This document shows positions 51,260 through 59,360 of a stretch of DNA of 64,000 nucleotides, in pieces; the stretch's first letter is position 1, and every line of letters begins with the position of its first letter. This stretch comes from Caldifarciminota bacterium (lineage in GTDB: Bacteria; Hydrothermota; Tepidihabitantia; B3-TA06). The notes beneath the pieces are model-generated. The model searched no databases and was not told the DNA's origin. It was given only the letters and a program-made list of their open reading frames with translations. A program made the translations under genes and the position numbers. The stretch spans positions 1 through 64,000 of the forward strand of contig JAFGSK010000024.1 of NCBI GenBank assembly GCA_016934635.1. Direction: 5' to 3'.

Positions 51260-52183
51260 TCAATCTTTAATCGACTCTGCAAATCTCTCAGGCGGCCATT
51301 CCTTGGATAAGGGTCTTATCTTATCGAAGTATAACTCGATCCACTTTCTTGCCAACTGGTATTCCTTTTCCCCTGTCTCGAAATCCATCGGACCGAAGCG
51401 TTCATCGAATACGGGCTGAATCAGGTAGTAATCGGTCCGAGGATTCGCCCTGGGGTAGAAATCGAGTTGGAGTTCGAGCACTGCTTTCACGAGGTACATA
51501 ATGGCGGCCAGGGTGTTGTCCACCAGTTGGGTGGAGTCTATCTTTGGTGGTGTGGTGTATCGCGCGGGCGTGATGATGTACACCTCATCGAGGGAATGTG
51601 AAAGCACGGGTTCGATGGGCGCCCAGTTCTTGCCCTCTGCACCGTCGACGTAGCATGGACCGTCAGGCGAAGGAACCGGTACAGGGTCGAACTTGAAGGC
51701 AACCGAAGAGGTGGCGAGAAGCACGTCCTCCAGCTTCAGGTTTGAGTATTCCGGTTCGAGGTTGTTCCAGAAAACCTCCTTGCCGGTTTCATTCTCGACC
51801 GCACAGATGTAGGTAGGAAGCTTGAGGGCGGAGATGGTGGATACGCCGATTTCATCCAGAAGTTTGCGAAACAATAAACGTTCTGGTTCGGCATCGAACA
51901 GTGAACACAGCTTCCTGGATACCACCTGCCTTGTCATCTGGGCAAGGAAGCGCTGTCGGTAGACATCGGAGTTTTTGAGATTGAAGATAACGTTATTGAA
52001 ACGTTCCCAGTACCAGCGTGATGAGAGAATGCAGTCGAGGGCGACGGCGATCAGGCCTCCCACCGAGGTGCCTGCCATAACCTGGGGAGACTTTTCACGT
52101 TCTTCAATAAGGTACTCGCAAAGGACAATCTGTTGTGCCAGGCGTGCGTCGCCGCCTGTGATGCAAAGGCCTATTCTGGACAC
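51260..52183 (-). CDS. Patatin-like phospholipase
   Basis: The 307-residue protein starts at GTG 52183 behind AAAGGAGG. It has the patatin core: oxyanion segment ITGGDAR, nucleophile elbow GTSVG, and the catalytic Asp in YVDGAEG. It should hydrolyse acyl chains from lipids. No signal peptide or membrane segment is seen, so it is probably cytoplasmic. The gene next upstream on the same strand is a decayed relative. Confidence 0.87.
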   Translation of the reverse strand: MSRIGLCITGGDARLAQQIVLCEYLIEEREKSPQVMAGTSVGGLIAVALDCILSSRWYWERFNNVIFNLKNSDVYRQRFLAQMTRQVVSRKLCSLFDAEPERLLFRKLLDEIGVSTISALKLPTYICAVENETGKEVFWNNLEPEYSNLKLEDVLLATSSVAFKFDPVPVPSPDGPCYVDGAEGKNWAPIEPVLSHSLDEVYIITPARYTTPPKIDSTQLVDNTLAAIMYLVKAVLELQLDFYPRANPRTDYYLIQPVFDERFGPMDFETGEKEYQLARKWIELYFDKIRPLSKEWPPERFAESIKD

Positions 52184-52210
52184 ATATCCTCCTTTACGGT
52201 TCTGTCTGGA

Positions 52211-53181
52211 TTATCCGAAGCGCAGCTTCCTAATCATATCCTTGTCAAGTTTCTGTGGACCATTTTTCCTGGACCAGGCTGCGGTGTCTTCGTACTGGTC
52301 TTCCTCGTTGTCGAAGTTAAAAATGGAATAGTTTTTTCAAGCTTGGGCATGTAAAGGTAAGCTTGTTTCGAGGCAAGATCAAGAACCCGGTCGATCTCGC
52401 AGTTGAATAAATCGTCCTATAAAACCTCGAATGCCTGAATAGCGTTCTTCAGCAGCTTTGGTACCGGAATCGCGATACCGGTTTTGTACTCTTTCTTCTT
52501 GTTCCCACGCATCTTGCTGATTACGTATATCTCTTCGCAGTTCTCCTTACGCATCGCCTCCACCGGTATCCCGTCGCGACCCGTACCTCCGTCTATGAAA
52601 GCTCTAACCTTGCTGAAGCCTTTTATCTTCCGGAGCTGAAACGCGATCGGGATAGCGCAGGAAGCCATGAGCACATCCACGACAGGGAGCCTGGCATGCT
52701 GCGGGTTCCGGTTGCTGAATCGGTATTCCTTGCCGGTTACGGGATCAACCGTCGAAATGTAAGTCGGCAGATAAAGGTCTTTCATGATCTTGAAATCCAT
52801 CTTACCCTCTATCACCTTCTTAAGAAGCTTGAGCAAGGGTGCTGTATTCAGGATGTATCCTGATGGTATGTTATTCGTGAATATCCGTACGATCCCCCCG
52901 GGGCTCACATCGTAAACGTCCGAGTTTCTGAGATCGAAAAGGAGTTTCTTGTAATCATCCCATGTATAGGAGTATTTGGCAGGGCTTTCTCCGTCTTCGG
53001 TGCGAAGTATGGCATTGAGCGCCACCGCATTGAGGGAGCCTGAACTTGCCCCGGCAATCACGTTGGGACGTATCTTCTTGCTATCGGGGTATTTACCCTC
53101 CAGGAGGATCTGAGTAAGATCACAAAGTTGGGCAATTCACGCGCACGCCCCTGAGAATACGAACCCTATCTTTTTGGCCAT
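52211..53181 (-). pseudogene. Patatin-like phospholipase, multiply disrupted
   Basis: Three lesions break what would be a 323-residue gene. Codon 15 is TGA (53137-53139) in the oxyanion region SGACA*IAQL, where the intact paralogue has Arg, so CGA to TGA is likely. A TAG lies at 52417-52419 after FEVL, and the same frame continues as DDLFNCEIDRVLDLASKQA. A run of six A (minus strand; 52332-52337) needs a seventh to continue into NYSIFNFDNEEDQYED and end at TAA 52211. GASSG and the IDGGTGRDG catalytic Asp remain. AGGAGG precedes ATG 53181. The open part 52417-53061 could still give a truncated protein from a GTG. Confidence 0.82.
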
Positions 53182-53487
53182 TATGCCTCCTCGGGTATTT
53201 TGCATATCCTTGATGTTCCTTACGACTCTCAACTACAGCATTGTAGTATATACCGAGGATTTGTCGAGAACAGAAGCGGTTAACGGCGAATTTAGGTTTA
53301 TTCCGGTTTATAGCCAAGGCATACCGTTAATTCGGTGGCTTGCAGCAATTCCGGCAATGATTTTTCTATAAACCTCTTAAAAAGGATTATTAATATCCGA
53401 TTCTTTGTGTCCTTTGTAATCTTCTTGGTTCAATCAAGCAACCCTCAGGTACGGTTGATTTCAGCTTAAATCGGGCTATAGTTGAGT
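53182..53487. other. Intergenic region
   Basis: No gene is supported here. On the minus strand a TCGACA-N16-TACAAT pair (about 53240-53268) could be the patatin promoter. A degenerate TTTGTGTCCTTTGTAATCTTC repeat lies near 53404. The right end holds the sigma-factor promoter. A plus-strand frame of 65 codons from 53174 has no ribosome-binding site. Confidence 0.45.
53455..53482 (+). promoter_or_regulatory. Leaderless-type promoter of the ECF sigma gene
   Basis: TTGATT (53455-53460), a 16-base spacer and TATAGT (53477-53482) end 5 bases before GTG 53488. Confidence 0.6.
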
Positions 53488-54120
53488 GTGGCCAAAAAGG
53501 CATCAAGCAAACCTGCCTCAAGGAATGGTACGAACCTTTCCCGTCGGCTGTACGTCAAAGAAAATGAGATGGCAAGCGAAGGATTTTCCGCTGTATTGAC
53601 CTCACAAGAGGTGACATCCGAAGCGGAAGCGCAAGCCGTGGCACGGGCACGGGAAAAAGTGCTGGATAAGATATACTCCGATCATGCGCCGATGGTATAT
53701 AATCTATGCTTCAGGATGCTTGGCAACCGTGCCGACGCTCAGGATGCTACTCAAGACGCCTTTGTTAAGGTTTATGCAAACCTAGAAAGGTTTGCCGGAC
53801 GTGCAAAGCTTTCTACCTGGATATACCGTATCACCATGAACCACTGCATAGACAGACTTCGACGCAAACGCCTTAAAACCGTGGAGATTTCAGAGATGCA
53901 GGCATCTCCTTCGTGCAACCACGATACCCGTATCGCACTGGAGGAAGCCATTTCCTCCCTTTCTCCAAGTTATCGCAGTGTATTCGTTTTACACGACATC
54001 CAGGGCTTTCACCACGCCGAGATAGCCGAGATACTTAAAATCACACCCGGCTCATCAAAATCATTACTTCATCGTTCCCGTTCAATCTTACGGAAAAAAC
54101 TGGAAGTATTAAGGAGGTAA
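53488..54120 (+). CDS. ECF sigma factor (RpoE-like)
   Basis: The 210-residue protein has sigma region 2 (MVYNLCFRMLGNRADAQDATQDAFVKVYANL, then STWIYRITMNHCIDRLRRKR) and region 4 (LSPSYRSVFVLHDIQGFHHAEIAEILKITPGSSKSLLHR). An extra N-terminal segment of about 50 residues precedes region 2. GTG 53488 is taken as the start because it lies 5 bases after the -10 box; TTG 53482 overlaps the box. It is followed 3 bases later by its likely anti-sigma factor, then an HtrA protease. This suggests an envelope-stress operon. Confidence 0.9.
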   Translation: MAKKASSKPASRNGTNLSRRLYVKENEMASEGFSAVLTSQEVTSEAEAQAVARAREKVLDKIYSDHAPMVYNLCFRMLGNRADAQDATQDAFVKVYANLERFAGRAKLSTWIYRITMNHCIDRLRRKRLKTVEISEMQASPSCNHDTRIALEEAISSLSPSYRSVFVLHDIQGFHHAEIAEILKITPGSSKSLLHRSRSILRKKLEVLRR

Positions 54121-54123
54121 TTT

Positions 54124-54888
54124 ATGAAGAAACATGTGTCTGATAGACTCCTTTCTAGCTACGTGGATGGGGACCTGAAAAAAGACAAAAAAGTGCGGAT
54201 TGAGAGACACCTCGAGCGCTGCAAGATATGTAGCCAGCGTCTGGCCGAGTTTCGATCGATAGTCGAGGCTGCGTCGAAACTAGAGCAGGTTGAGGTGCCG
54301 GAAGGGATGCTCGTCGGAATTCGCGCTCGTCTTGCTGACCAAGGCGCCAGCCAGGAAGTGATAAGGGCAAAGCCCCGACATCAACTCGGCTTCTGGCACG
54401 GTATTATCATTGGAGCTGCTCTAAGTGCAGCGGTTATCTTGTTCGTAGTTGTACCCCATATCGGAATCGTGGGATCGGAAGAACCTGAGCGTGAGAAACT
54501 TATCCTTAGGTATACAGAAGAAGAGGCAGGCCCTGACTTGGGACTGGCCAAGGCTCAAGATTTCGGCGAAACACCTCCCACCACCAGAACCAAAAAAAAC
54601 TACACCTCAGTGCCCCACGTTCCTGAAACAGGTGACTTGGTTTTCACTACACTGCAACAGCCGGTAGACTCCAGTCTCCCTGATACCTCACCGCGAAGAC
54701 ACGTTATTATGGAACCCTTGGACGAAGAGGCCAGACGAAAAATGCTCACTCAAAAAGGTCTGATTCAAGTATTCCCCTTCGAGGGCCCTCACTTCAATTT
54801 CGTCAAACCCAAGCAAGACAACTCCCCGACGCTTGTTCCGGTACTGGAGGCCGATACTAATACGAAGTTCAAAAAGTTCGATGAGTGA
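54124..54888 (+). CDS. Anti-sigma factor with zinc-finger-like N-terminus
   Basis: The 254-residue protein has a cytoplasmic ZAS/zf-HC2 domain (RIERHLERCKICSQRL, the H-X3-C-X2-C motif at about residues 28-36), one membrane segment (GIIIGAALSAAVILFVVV, about 92-112) and a 140-residue periplasmic part rich in Pro and Glu. It should hold the ECF sigma factor inactive until it is cleaved under envelope stress. AAGGAGG just before ATG 54124 gives tight coupling with the sigma gene. Confidence 0.88.
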   Translation: MKKHVSDRLLSSYVDGDLKKDKKVRIERHLERCKICSQRLAEFRSIVEAASKLEQVEVPEGMLVGIRARLADQGASQEVIRAKPRHQLGFWHGIIIGAALSAAVILFVVVPHIGIVGSEEPEREKLILRYTEEEAGPDLGLAKAQDFGETPPTTRTKKNYTSVPHVPETGDLVFTTLQQPVDSSLPDTSPRRHVIMEPLDEEARRKMLTQKGLIQVFPFEGPHFNFVKPKQDNSPTLVPVLEADTNTKFKKFDE

Positions 54889-54906
54889 GGAAAGAGGCGA
54901 GTAAGA

Positions 54907-55002
54907 ATGATGTACAGGCATCTAAATCATAGGGTTACGAGTTACCCAGGAAGGAAGAATAAGGGGATGCAACGCAATGCAAGGATCGAACGTCTGTTGT
55001 AA
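54907..55002 (+). CDS. Possible 31-residue basic peptide
   Basis: An ATG pair at 54907/54910 begins a 31-codon frame rich in Arg, Lys and His, between the anti-sigma and HtrA genes. AGAGGCGAG lies upstream at loose spacing. It may be just leader sequence. No function is recognised. Confidence 0.22.
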   Translation: MMYRHLNHRVTSYPGRKNKGMQRNARIERLL

Positions 55003-55040
55003 AGAAAATTCAACAAAATAACACTTTTAGGAGGCACGCA

Positions 55041-56465
55041 ATGAAGCGAGTCTTACAATTAGTAGCATTGTTACTCATTCCATTCGTCGTAGGCAACGCG
55101 GCTGTGCCCGCTGACGGATTCAGCGAGGTGGTAGATAAAATCTCCCCATCAGTTGTAGAAATCTCGGTACTGAAAAAAGTCGCGCAAAGCTATAACTATG
55201 ATTTCAACTTCGACGAGGATGAGCGGCCTGAGGATTTGCGTAAGTACTTTAAATTTTGGGGGTTACCGGATATACCAGAGGTTCCGGAACCGACACCCGT
55301 ACTCGGTTCCGGAACCGGGCTGATCTACGATACCAAGGGGCTCATCGTCACCAATAATCACGTTGTCGAAGATGCCGAGGAAATTACTGTAAAGCTCTCA
55401 GACGGAACCGAATACACCGACGTGGAAGTAGTCGGACGAGATCCTGAAACCGATCTTGCGGTAATTAGGATCAAACCCAAGGGCACCCTCGCCTCTGCCA
55501 GGTTCGCAGATTCCGACGCGGTAAAAGTCGGTGACTGGGCAATAGCCCTGGGAAACCCCTACAATCTGGAATATACGCTTACCGTGGGTGTAGTAAGCGC
55601 CAAGGGTCGTAACAGGGTAGGGATATACGGTGGTCCGTCCTTTCAGGACTTCATACAAACCGACGCGGCAATCAATCCCGGCAACTCGGGTGGCCCTTTG
55701 TGCAACACCAACGGCGAGGTTATCGGTATCAACACAGCCATTCGTACCGCAGGCCTAGCCAATTCTGGAATAGGTTTTGCCATACCCTCCAATATGGCCA
55801 AGAAGATCGTAACCATCCTCATCGAAAAGGGCAAGATTTCGCGCGGGTATCTGGGCATATTCCTCGAGGAAGCCGATCCTGATGTTCTCGATGCGATGGG
55901 CATAAACCAAACCGGGATCTTTGTAACCAAGGTAGTTCCTGAAACACCTGCGGAAAAGGCCGGACTCGCCGACGGAGACTTTATCACATCCTTCGCAGGA
56001 GAGGAAGTTACTTCGGTTGAGCAATTCAGGTGGCTTGTGGCATCTACCGAGCCTGGCACCTCTGTTAAAATGAACTTCATCCGCGATGGACAAAACAAAC
56101 AGGTTAACCTCAAACTTGCCGAACGCCCGGCCCCTGAAGAGATGACCGAATCAGGAATCACCCCTGAAAAAGAGCCTGAAGAAACCGCCGAATTCGTCCT
56201 CGGTATCAAAGCTCGCAATCTAACAGATTCGGAAAAGGAAAGTTACGGTGTAAAAAGTGGCGTTTACGTGAAAGAAGTTAAGCCTGCTAGCATTGCTTCG
56301 AAGGCCGGGGTTTTGACCGGAGATGTAATACTAAAAGTCAACAAAAAGACCGTCTCCGACGTCTCAGAGTTGAAGAGACTGAAAGGTGATCTGGAAAAGG
56401 CGGACATAATCCTCTTCCAGATTAACCGTAGAGGACACACGCACTTCCTAACCATCCGACCCTAG
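55041..56465 (+). CDS. HtrA/DegP-type periplasmic serine protease
   Basis: The 474-residue protein has a signal peptide, a trypsin-like domain and two PDZ domains (about 255-370 and 385-474). The triad is His107 in VTNNHVVED, Asp138 in ETDLAVI and Ser216 in NPGNSGGPL. It should degrade or refold damaged envelope proteins. AGGAGG precedes ATG 55041. The gene follows the sigma/anti-sigma pair, as in envelope-stress regulons, and may be driven by that sigma factor. A strong terminator follows. Confidence 0.93.
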   Translation: MKRVLQLVALLLIPFVVGNAAVPADGFSEVVDKISPSVVEISVLKKVAQSYNYDFNFDEDERPEDLRKYFKFWGLPDIPEVPEPTPVLGSGTGLIYDTKGLIVTNNHVVEDAEEITVKLSDGTEYTDVEVVGRDPETDLAVIRIKPKGTLASARFADSDAVKVGDWAIALGNPYNLEYTLTVGVVSAKGRNRVGIYGGPSFQDFIQTDAAINPGNSGGPLCNTNGEVIGINTAIRTAGLANSGIGFAIPSNMAKKIVTILIEKGKISRGYLGIFLEEADPDVLDAMGINQTGIFVTKVVPETPAEKAGLADGDFITSFAGEEVTSVEQFRWLVASTEPGTSVKMNFIRDGQNKQVNLKLAERPAPEEMTESGITPEKEPEETAEFVLGIKARNLTDSEKESYGVKSGVYVKEVKPASIASKAGVLTGDVILKVNKKTVSDVSELKRLKGDLEKADIILFQINRRGHTHFLTIRP

Positions 56466-56480
56466 AAAGACCACAAAGAG

Positions 56481-56509
56481 CCGGGGCCCTCCAAGGCCCC
56501 GGTTTTTTT
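56481..56509 (+). terminator. Intrinsic terminator after htrA
   Basis: Stem CCGGGGCC/GGCCCCGG with a 6-base loop runs directly into seven T. Confidence 0.92.
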
Positions 56510-56545
56510 ACCCCACGTCATCGCTACGCGATACCGTGGGGACAC
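56510..56545. repeat. GYGGGGAC-type palindromic element
   Basis: Arms CCCCACGTCATCGC and GCGATACCGTGGGG pair with two mismatches; the ending GTGGGGACACT is a diverged form of GCGGGGACCCC. It abuts the htrA terminator. Confidence 0.55.
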
Positions 56546-56729
56546 TGATAAAAATTATTCATTTTCGACTACGGCGAACGCTTGCAAACCGGAGGTTCAT
56601 GTTCTCGGTGCGGAGGGTTACGCTTGCGGCCCGAGGATTAAAAAGATCGCAGACGGCCTACTGCCGCTGACGGTTACCGGCTAACAGCTGCCGGCAGGCA
56701 TATTTAAGAATTGACGAGGCAAGGACGTA

Positions 56730-56772
56730 GGACACCTTCTCAGGGTGTCCGGACAGGCACTCTTGCCTGTCC
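56730..56772. repeat. Two adjacent dispersed hairpins
   Basis: GGACACC/GGTGTCC and GGACAGGCA/TGCCTGTCC follow one another. The second matches the hairpin at 841-860. Neither has a T tract. Confidence 0.6.
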
Positions 56773-56961
56773 TACACCTTCAGGTGGACGCGTGGTTGAG
56801 TTGGAGATTCAGCTTATCAAAAAAACAGGTTGGAGGATCTGTTCCACACTCTCGTCGGGTGAAGCCGGATCGTGGGATCCATTGGTACGAACACTAAATA
56901 ATAAATTGGGACTGTTTGACGCAAAACGCTACGGAGTCCCAACACCGGCCCCTACGTTTCC

Positions 56962-57000
56962 CTGCGATCTTTTTTAGCCAAAAGGCCAATAAGGAGCACT
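56962..57000 (+). repeat. GCGATCTTT...AAGGAGCACT element
   Basis: TGCGATCTTTTTTAGCC is followed by AAAAGGCC and AATAAGGAGCACT, ending at the stop of the pyrophosphatase gene. Related copies lie at 43262, 45588 and 59267. Confidence 0.55.
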
Positions 57001-59135
57001 TAGAATAGTTTCAGCGCCACCACCAGCCCGAGGAATACGATCGACACCATGCTCATCAGCTTGATGAGGATATTCAGGGCAGGCCCTGCGGCGTCCTTGA
57101 ACGGATCGCCCACGGTATCGCCGACCACCCCGGCCTTGTGCGCATCCGAGCCCTTGCCGCCGAACTGCCCTGACTCGATGAATTTCTTGGCGTTATCCCA
57201 TGCCCCGCCCGAGTTGGCCATGAATATGGCCATTGCAAAGCCTGTGGTTATCGCTCCTGCAAGAAGCCCGAGCACCCCTTCAACACCCAGTATTATACCT
57301 GCCACAACCGGCGTAACCATTGCCGAAAGCGCAGGAACTATCATCTGTTTCTGGGCAGATTTGGTGCAAAGCATTACGGTGCCCGCGTAGTCGGGCTTGA
57401 CCTTGCCCTGCATGAGTCCCTTGGTGTGTGTGAACTGGTGCCGCACGTCCTTGACGATGGCCTGCGCCGAGGTGCCTATGGCCCGCATTATGAGGGCGGA
57501 GATAAGGAACACGAGCATCGCGCCGAGGAATATGCCGATTAAAAGGCGCGGGTTGGTGAGTGATATGTCGAGTGCGGCTATGGTGCTGCCTGCCTTACGG
57601 ATTGCCTCCTGAGCCTCGTTGCGGTATGCAACCAGTAGTGCGAGTGCTGTCAGCGCTGCAGAGCCAATGGCAAACCCCTTGCCCGTGGCCGCGGTGGTGT
57701 TGCCGAGCGAGTCCAGGGCGTCGGTTCGCTTGCGCACTATAGGCTTGAGCTTTGCCATTTCCGCGTTGCCGCCCGCGTTATCGGCAACCGGGCCGTACGC
57801 GTCGGTCGCAAGGGTGATTCCCAGGGTGGAAAGCATGCCCACGGCGGCTATCCCGACACCGTAAAGACCCATGTTGAAGTTATTCGAGCCTCCTGCAAAG
57901 TAGAACGCGCCAAGTACCGCGGCTGCAACGACGATGACCGAGGGTGCCGCGGATATCATCCCGACAGACAGGCCTTCGATTATTACGGTGGCGGGTCCGG
58001 TCTCTGCAGAACGCGCGATGCCCTTTGTGGGTCTGTAGTTATCTGACGTGAAGTACTCGGTCAGGAATCCCAGGATTACGCCTGCAACAAGGCCTGTGAG
58101 TACCGAGAAGAAGACACCTATATAGGAGGGTCCGAGAACGAACCACACAACGAAGAAAGCGCCGATTGCTGTGAGCAATGCGGCCCCCCAGATACCCCTT
58201 CTGAGGGCCCAGAGGAGCACCCTCTGCTCGGCGCGCTCACCTGCCCGAACCAGAAAAAATCCTATGATGGATGCAATAAGCCCGACCGCTGCGATGACCA
58301 GGGGGAGAAGTACCATCTTCAGGCTCATCTCGGCCGCTAATGCGGCGGTAAGCCCACCTGCAGCTGCGGCGGCTAAGGCCATGGTTGCGACTATGGAGTC
58401 GGCGTAGGACTCGTATAAATCTGCGCCCATGCCTGCAACGTCTCCCACGTTGTCTCCTACGTTATCCGCGATTACGGCCGGGTTGCGCGGGTCGTCCTCG
58501 GGGATGCCTGCTTCCACCTTGCCCACGAGGTCTGCACCGACGTCCGCCGCCTTGGTGAATATGCCTCCGCCCACGCGTGCGAACAGGGCGTAGAAGCTCG
58601 CACCCATGCCGAAGTTGAGCATAGTCGAGGCGATAATGGGGAGACGCTCTACCACTGGCTTGGCCTTATACACCGAGTTCAGGATGACGTACCATATGGA
58701 AAGGTCCAAAAGTGCTAGACCTACGACCACGAGCCCCATCACCATGCCCGAGCTGAACGCAACCCGCAGGCCCGAATTAAGGCTTTTCTGGGCCGCGTTG
58801 GCCGTACGCGCCGAGGATGCGGTAGCGACCTTTAACCCTAAGAAACCTGAAAGCCCTGAGAAGAATCCTCCGGTTATGAACGCGAACGGAACCGGTAAGG
58901 GAACGAGCTTGAGTATCGCCAGGGTTAAAAGCACAGCAAAGACAACCACGAAGAATATCGCAACAACGCTGTACTGCCGTTTTATGTAGGCAGTGGCGCC
59001 CTCGCGGACGGCCTTTGCTATGGATACCATTACATCGGTACCCTCTTTTTTCTTTAAAATCCCTAACACCAGAAGGACTGCAAACCCCAGGGCGACCAGC
59101 GCCCCTGCAGGCGCAAACCAGTACAACCACTGCAT
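57000..59135 (-). CDS. hppA: Membrane-bound proton/sodium pyrophosphatase
   Basis: The 711-residue inner-membrane protein has about 15-16 membrane segments and the pyrophosphate-binding blocks ADVGADLVGKVEAGIPEDDPRNPAVIADNVGDNVGD (about 197-232) and the C-terminal GDTVGDPFKD. It pumps H+ or Na+ using pyrophosphate. The GNTTAATGKG segment (478-487) has Ala/Gly where the K+-independent type has Lys/Thr, so it is of the K+-dependent type. Which ion is pumped cannot be told here. AGGAGG precedes ATG 59135. It stands alone. Confidence 0.95.
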   Translation of the reverse strand: MQWLYWFAPAGALVALGFAVLLVLGILKKKEGTDVMVSIAKAVREGATAYIKRQYSVVAIFFVVVFAVLLTLAILKLVPLPVPFAFITGGFFSGLSGFLGLKVATASSARTANAAQKSLNSGLRVAFSSGMVMGLVVVGLALLDLSIWYVILNSVYKAKPVVERLPIIASTMLNFGMGASFYALFARVGGGIFTKAADVGADLVGKVEAGIPEDDPRNPAVIADNVGDNVGDVAGMGADLYESYADSIVATMALAAAAAGGLTAALAAEMSLKMVLLPLVIAAVGLIASIIGFFLVRAGERAEQRVLLWALRRGIWGAALLTAIGAFFVVWFVLGPSYIGVFFSVLTGLVAGVILGFLTEYFTSDNYRPTKGIARSAETGPATVIIEGLSVGMISAAPSVIVVAAAVLGAFYFAGGSNNFNMGLYGVGIAAVGMLSTLGITLATDAYGPVADNAGGNAEMAKLKPIVRKRTDALDSLGNTTAATGKGFAIGSAALTALALLVAYRNEAQEAIRKAGSTIAALDISLTNPRLLIGIFLGAMLVFLISALIMRAIGTSAQAIVKDVRHQFTHTKGLMQGKVKPDYAGTVMLCTKSAQKQMIVPALSAMVTPVVAGIILGVEGVLGLLAGAITTGFAMAIFMANSGGAWDNAKKFIESGQFGGKGSDAHKAGVVGDTVGDPFKDAAGPALNILIKLMSMVSIVFLGLVVALKLF

Positions 59136-59266
59136 TACTTTACTTCCTCCTTGACTTCGTTGGTTTTGAGCATAAGGCGGTAGTTTACTGCACTTGCACC
59201 GCTTGTCAACGAAGCTCTCTGTCTGGGAATGAAAACGTTTGATCTTGTTGCTGCTGGTAGGTTATT

Positions 59267-59320
59267 CCGCGATCTTTTGATCTTCCAGATCGCAAGCGTT
59301 ACCGAAGGTAAAAAGGAGTG
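59267..59320 (+). repeat. GCGATCTTT...AAGGAGTG element
   Basis: CGCGATCTTTTGATC, a GATCTTCCAGATC palindrome, then GCAAGCGTTACCGAAGGTA and AAAAGGAGTG. It lies just before the rarA promoter. Confidence 0.55.
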
Positions 59321-59326
59321 TTTGTT

Positions 59327-59354
59327 TTGACTACTTGCATTTACTACTTATAAT
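59327..59354 (+). promoter_or_regulatory. Leaderless-type promoter of rarA
   Basis: TTGACT (59327-59332), a 16-base spacer and TATAAT (59349-59354) end 6 bases before GTG 59361. Confidence 0.7.
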
Positions 59355-59360
59355 CACTTC

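Larger units (their letters stand above)
56466..56999. other. Repeat-rich intergenic region
   Basis: No gene is supported in this 534-base gap; an 88-codon frame from 56711 runs through hairpin DNA and has no ribosome-binding site. It contains a terminator, a GYGGGGAC palindrome, a GCCTACTGCCGCTGACGG tract, two hairpins at 56730-56772 and a GCGATCTTTTTT element at its right end. Confidence 0.5.

Noticed and set aside
53137-53139. In-frame TGA in the patatin gene as selenocysteine or a changed genetic code
   Set aside because: The intact paralogue has Arg at this place, a second stop and a frameshift lie downstream, and many genes here end in TGA. No convincing SECIS hairpin was seen.
53174-53371. 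65-codon plus-strand frame before the ECF sigma gene
   Set aside because: It overlaps the patatin start and its promoter region and has no ribosome-binding site.
56711-56977. 88-codon frame after htrA
   Set aside because: It begins inside two hairpins, lacks a ribosome-binding site and ends in a repeat element.
57049-58989. Several 60-127-codon plus-strand frames opposite hppA
   Set aside because: They are antisense frames of a strongly conserved membrane protein, a common artefact of its codon bias.
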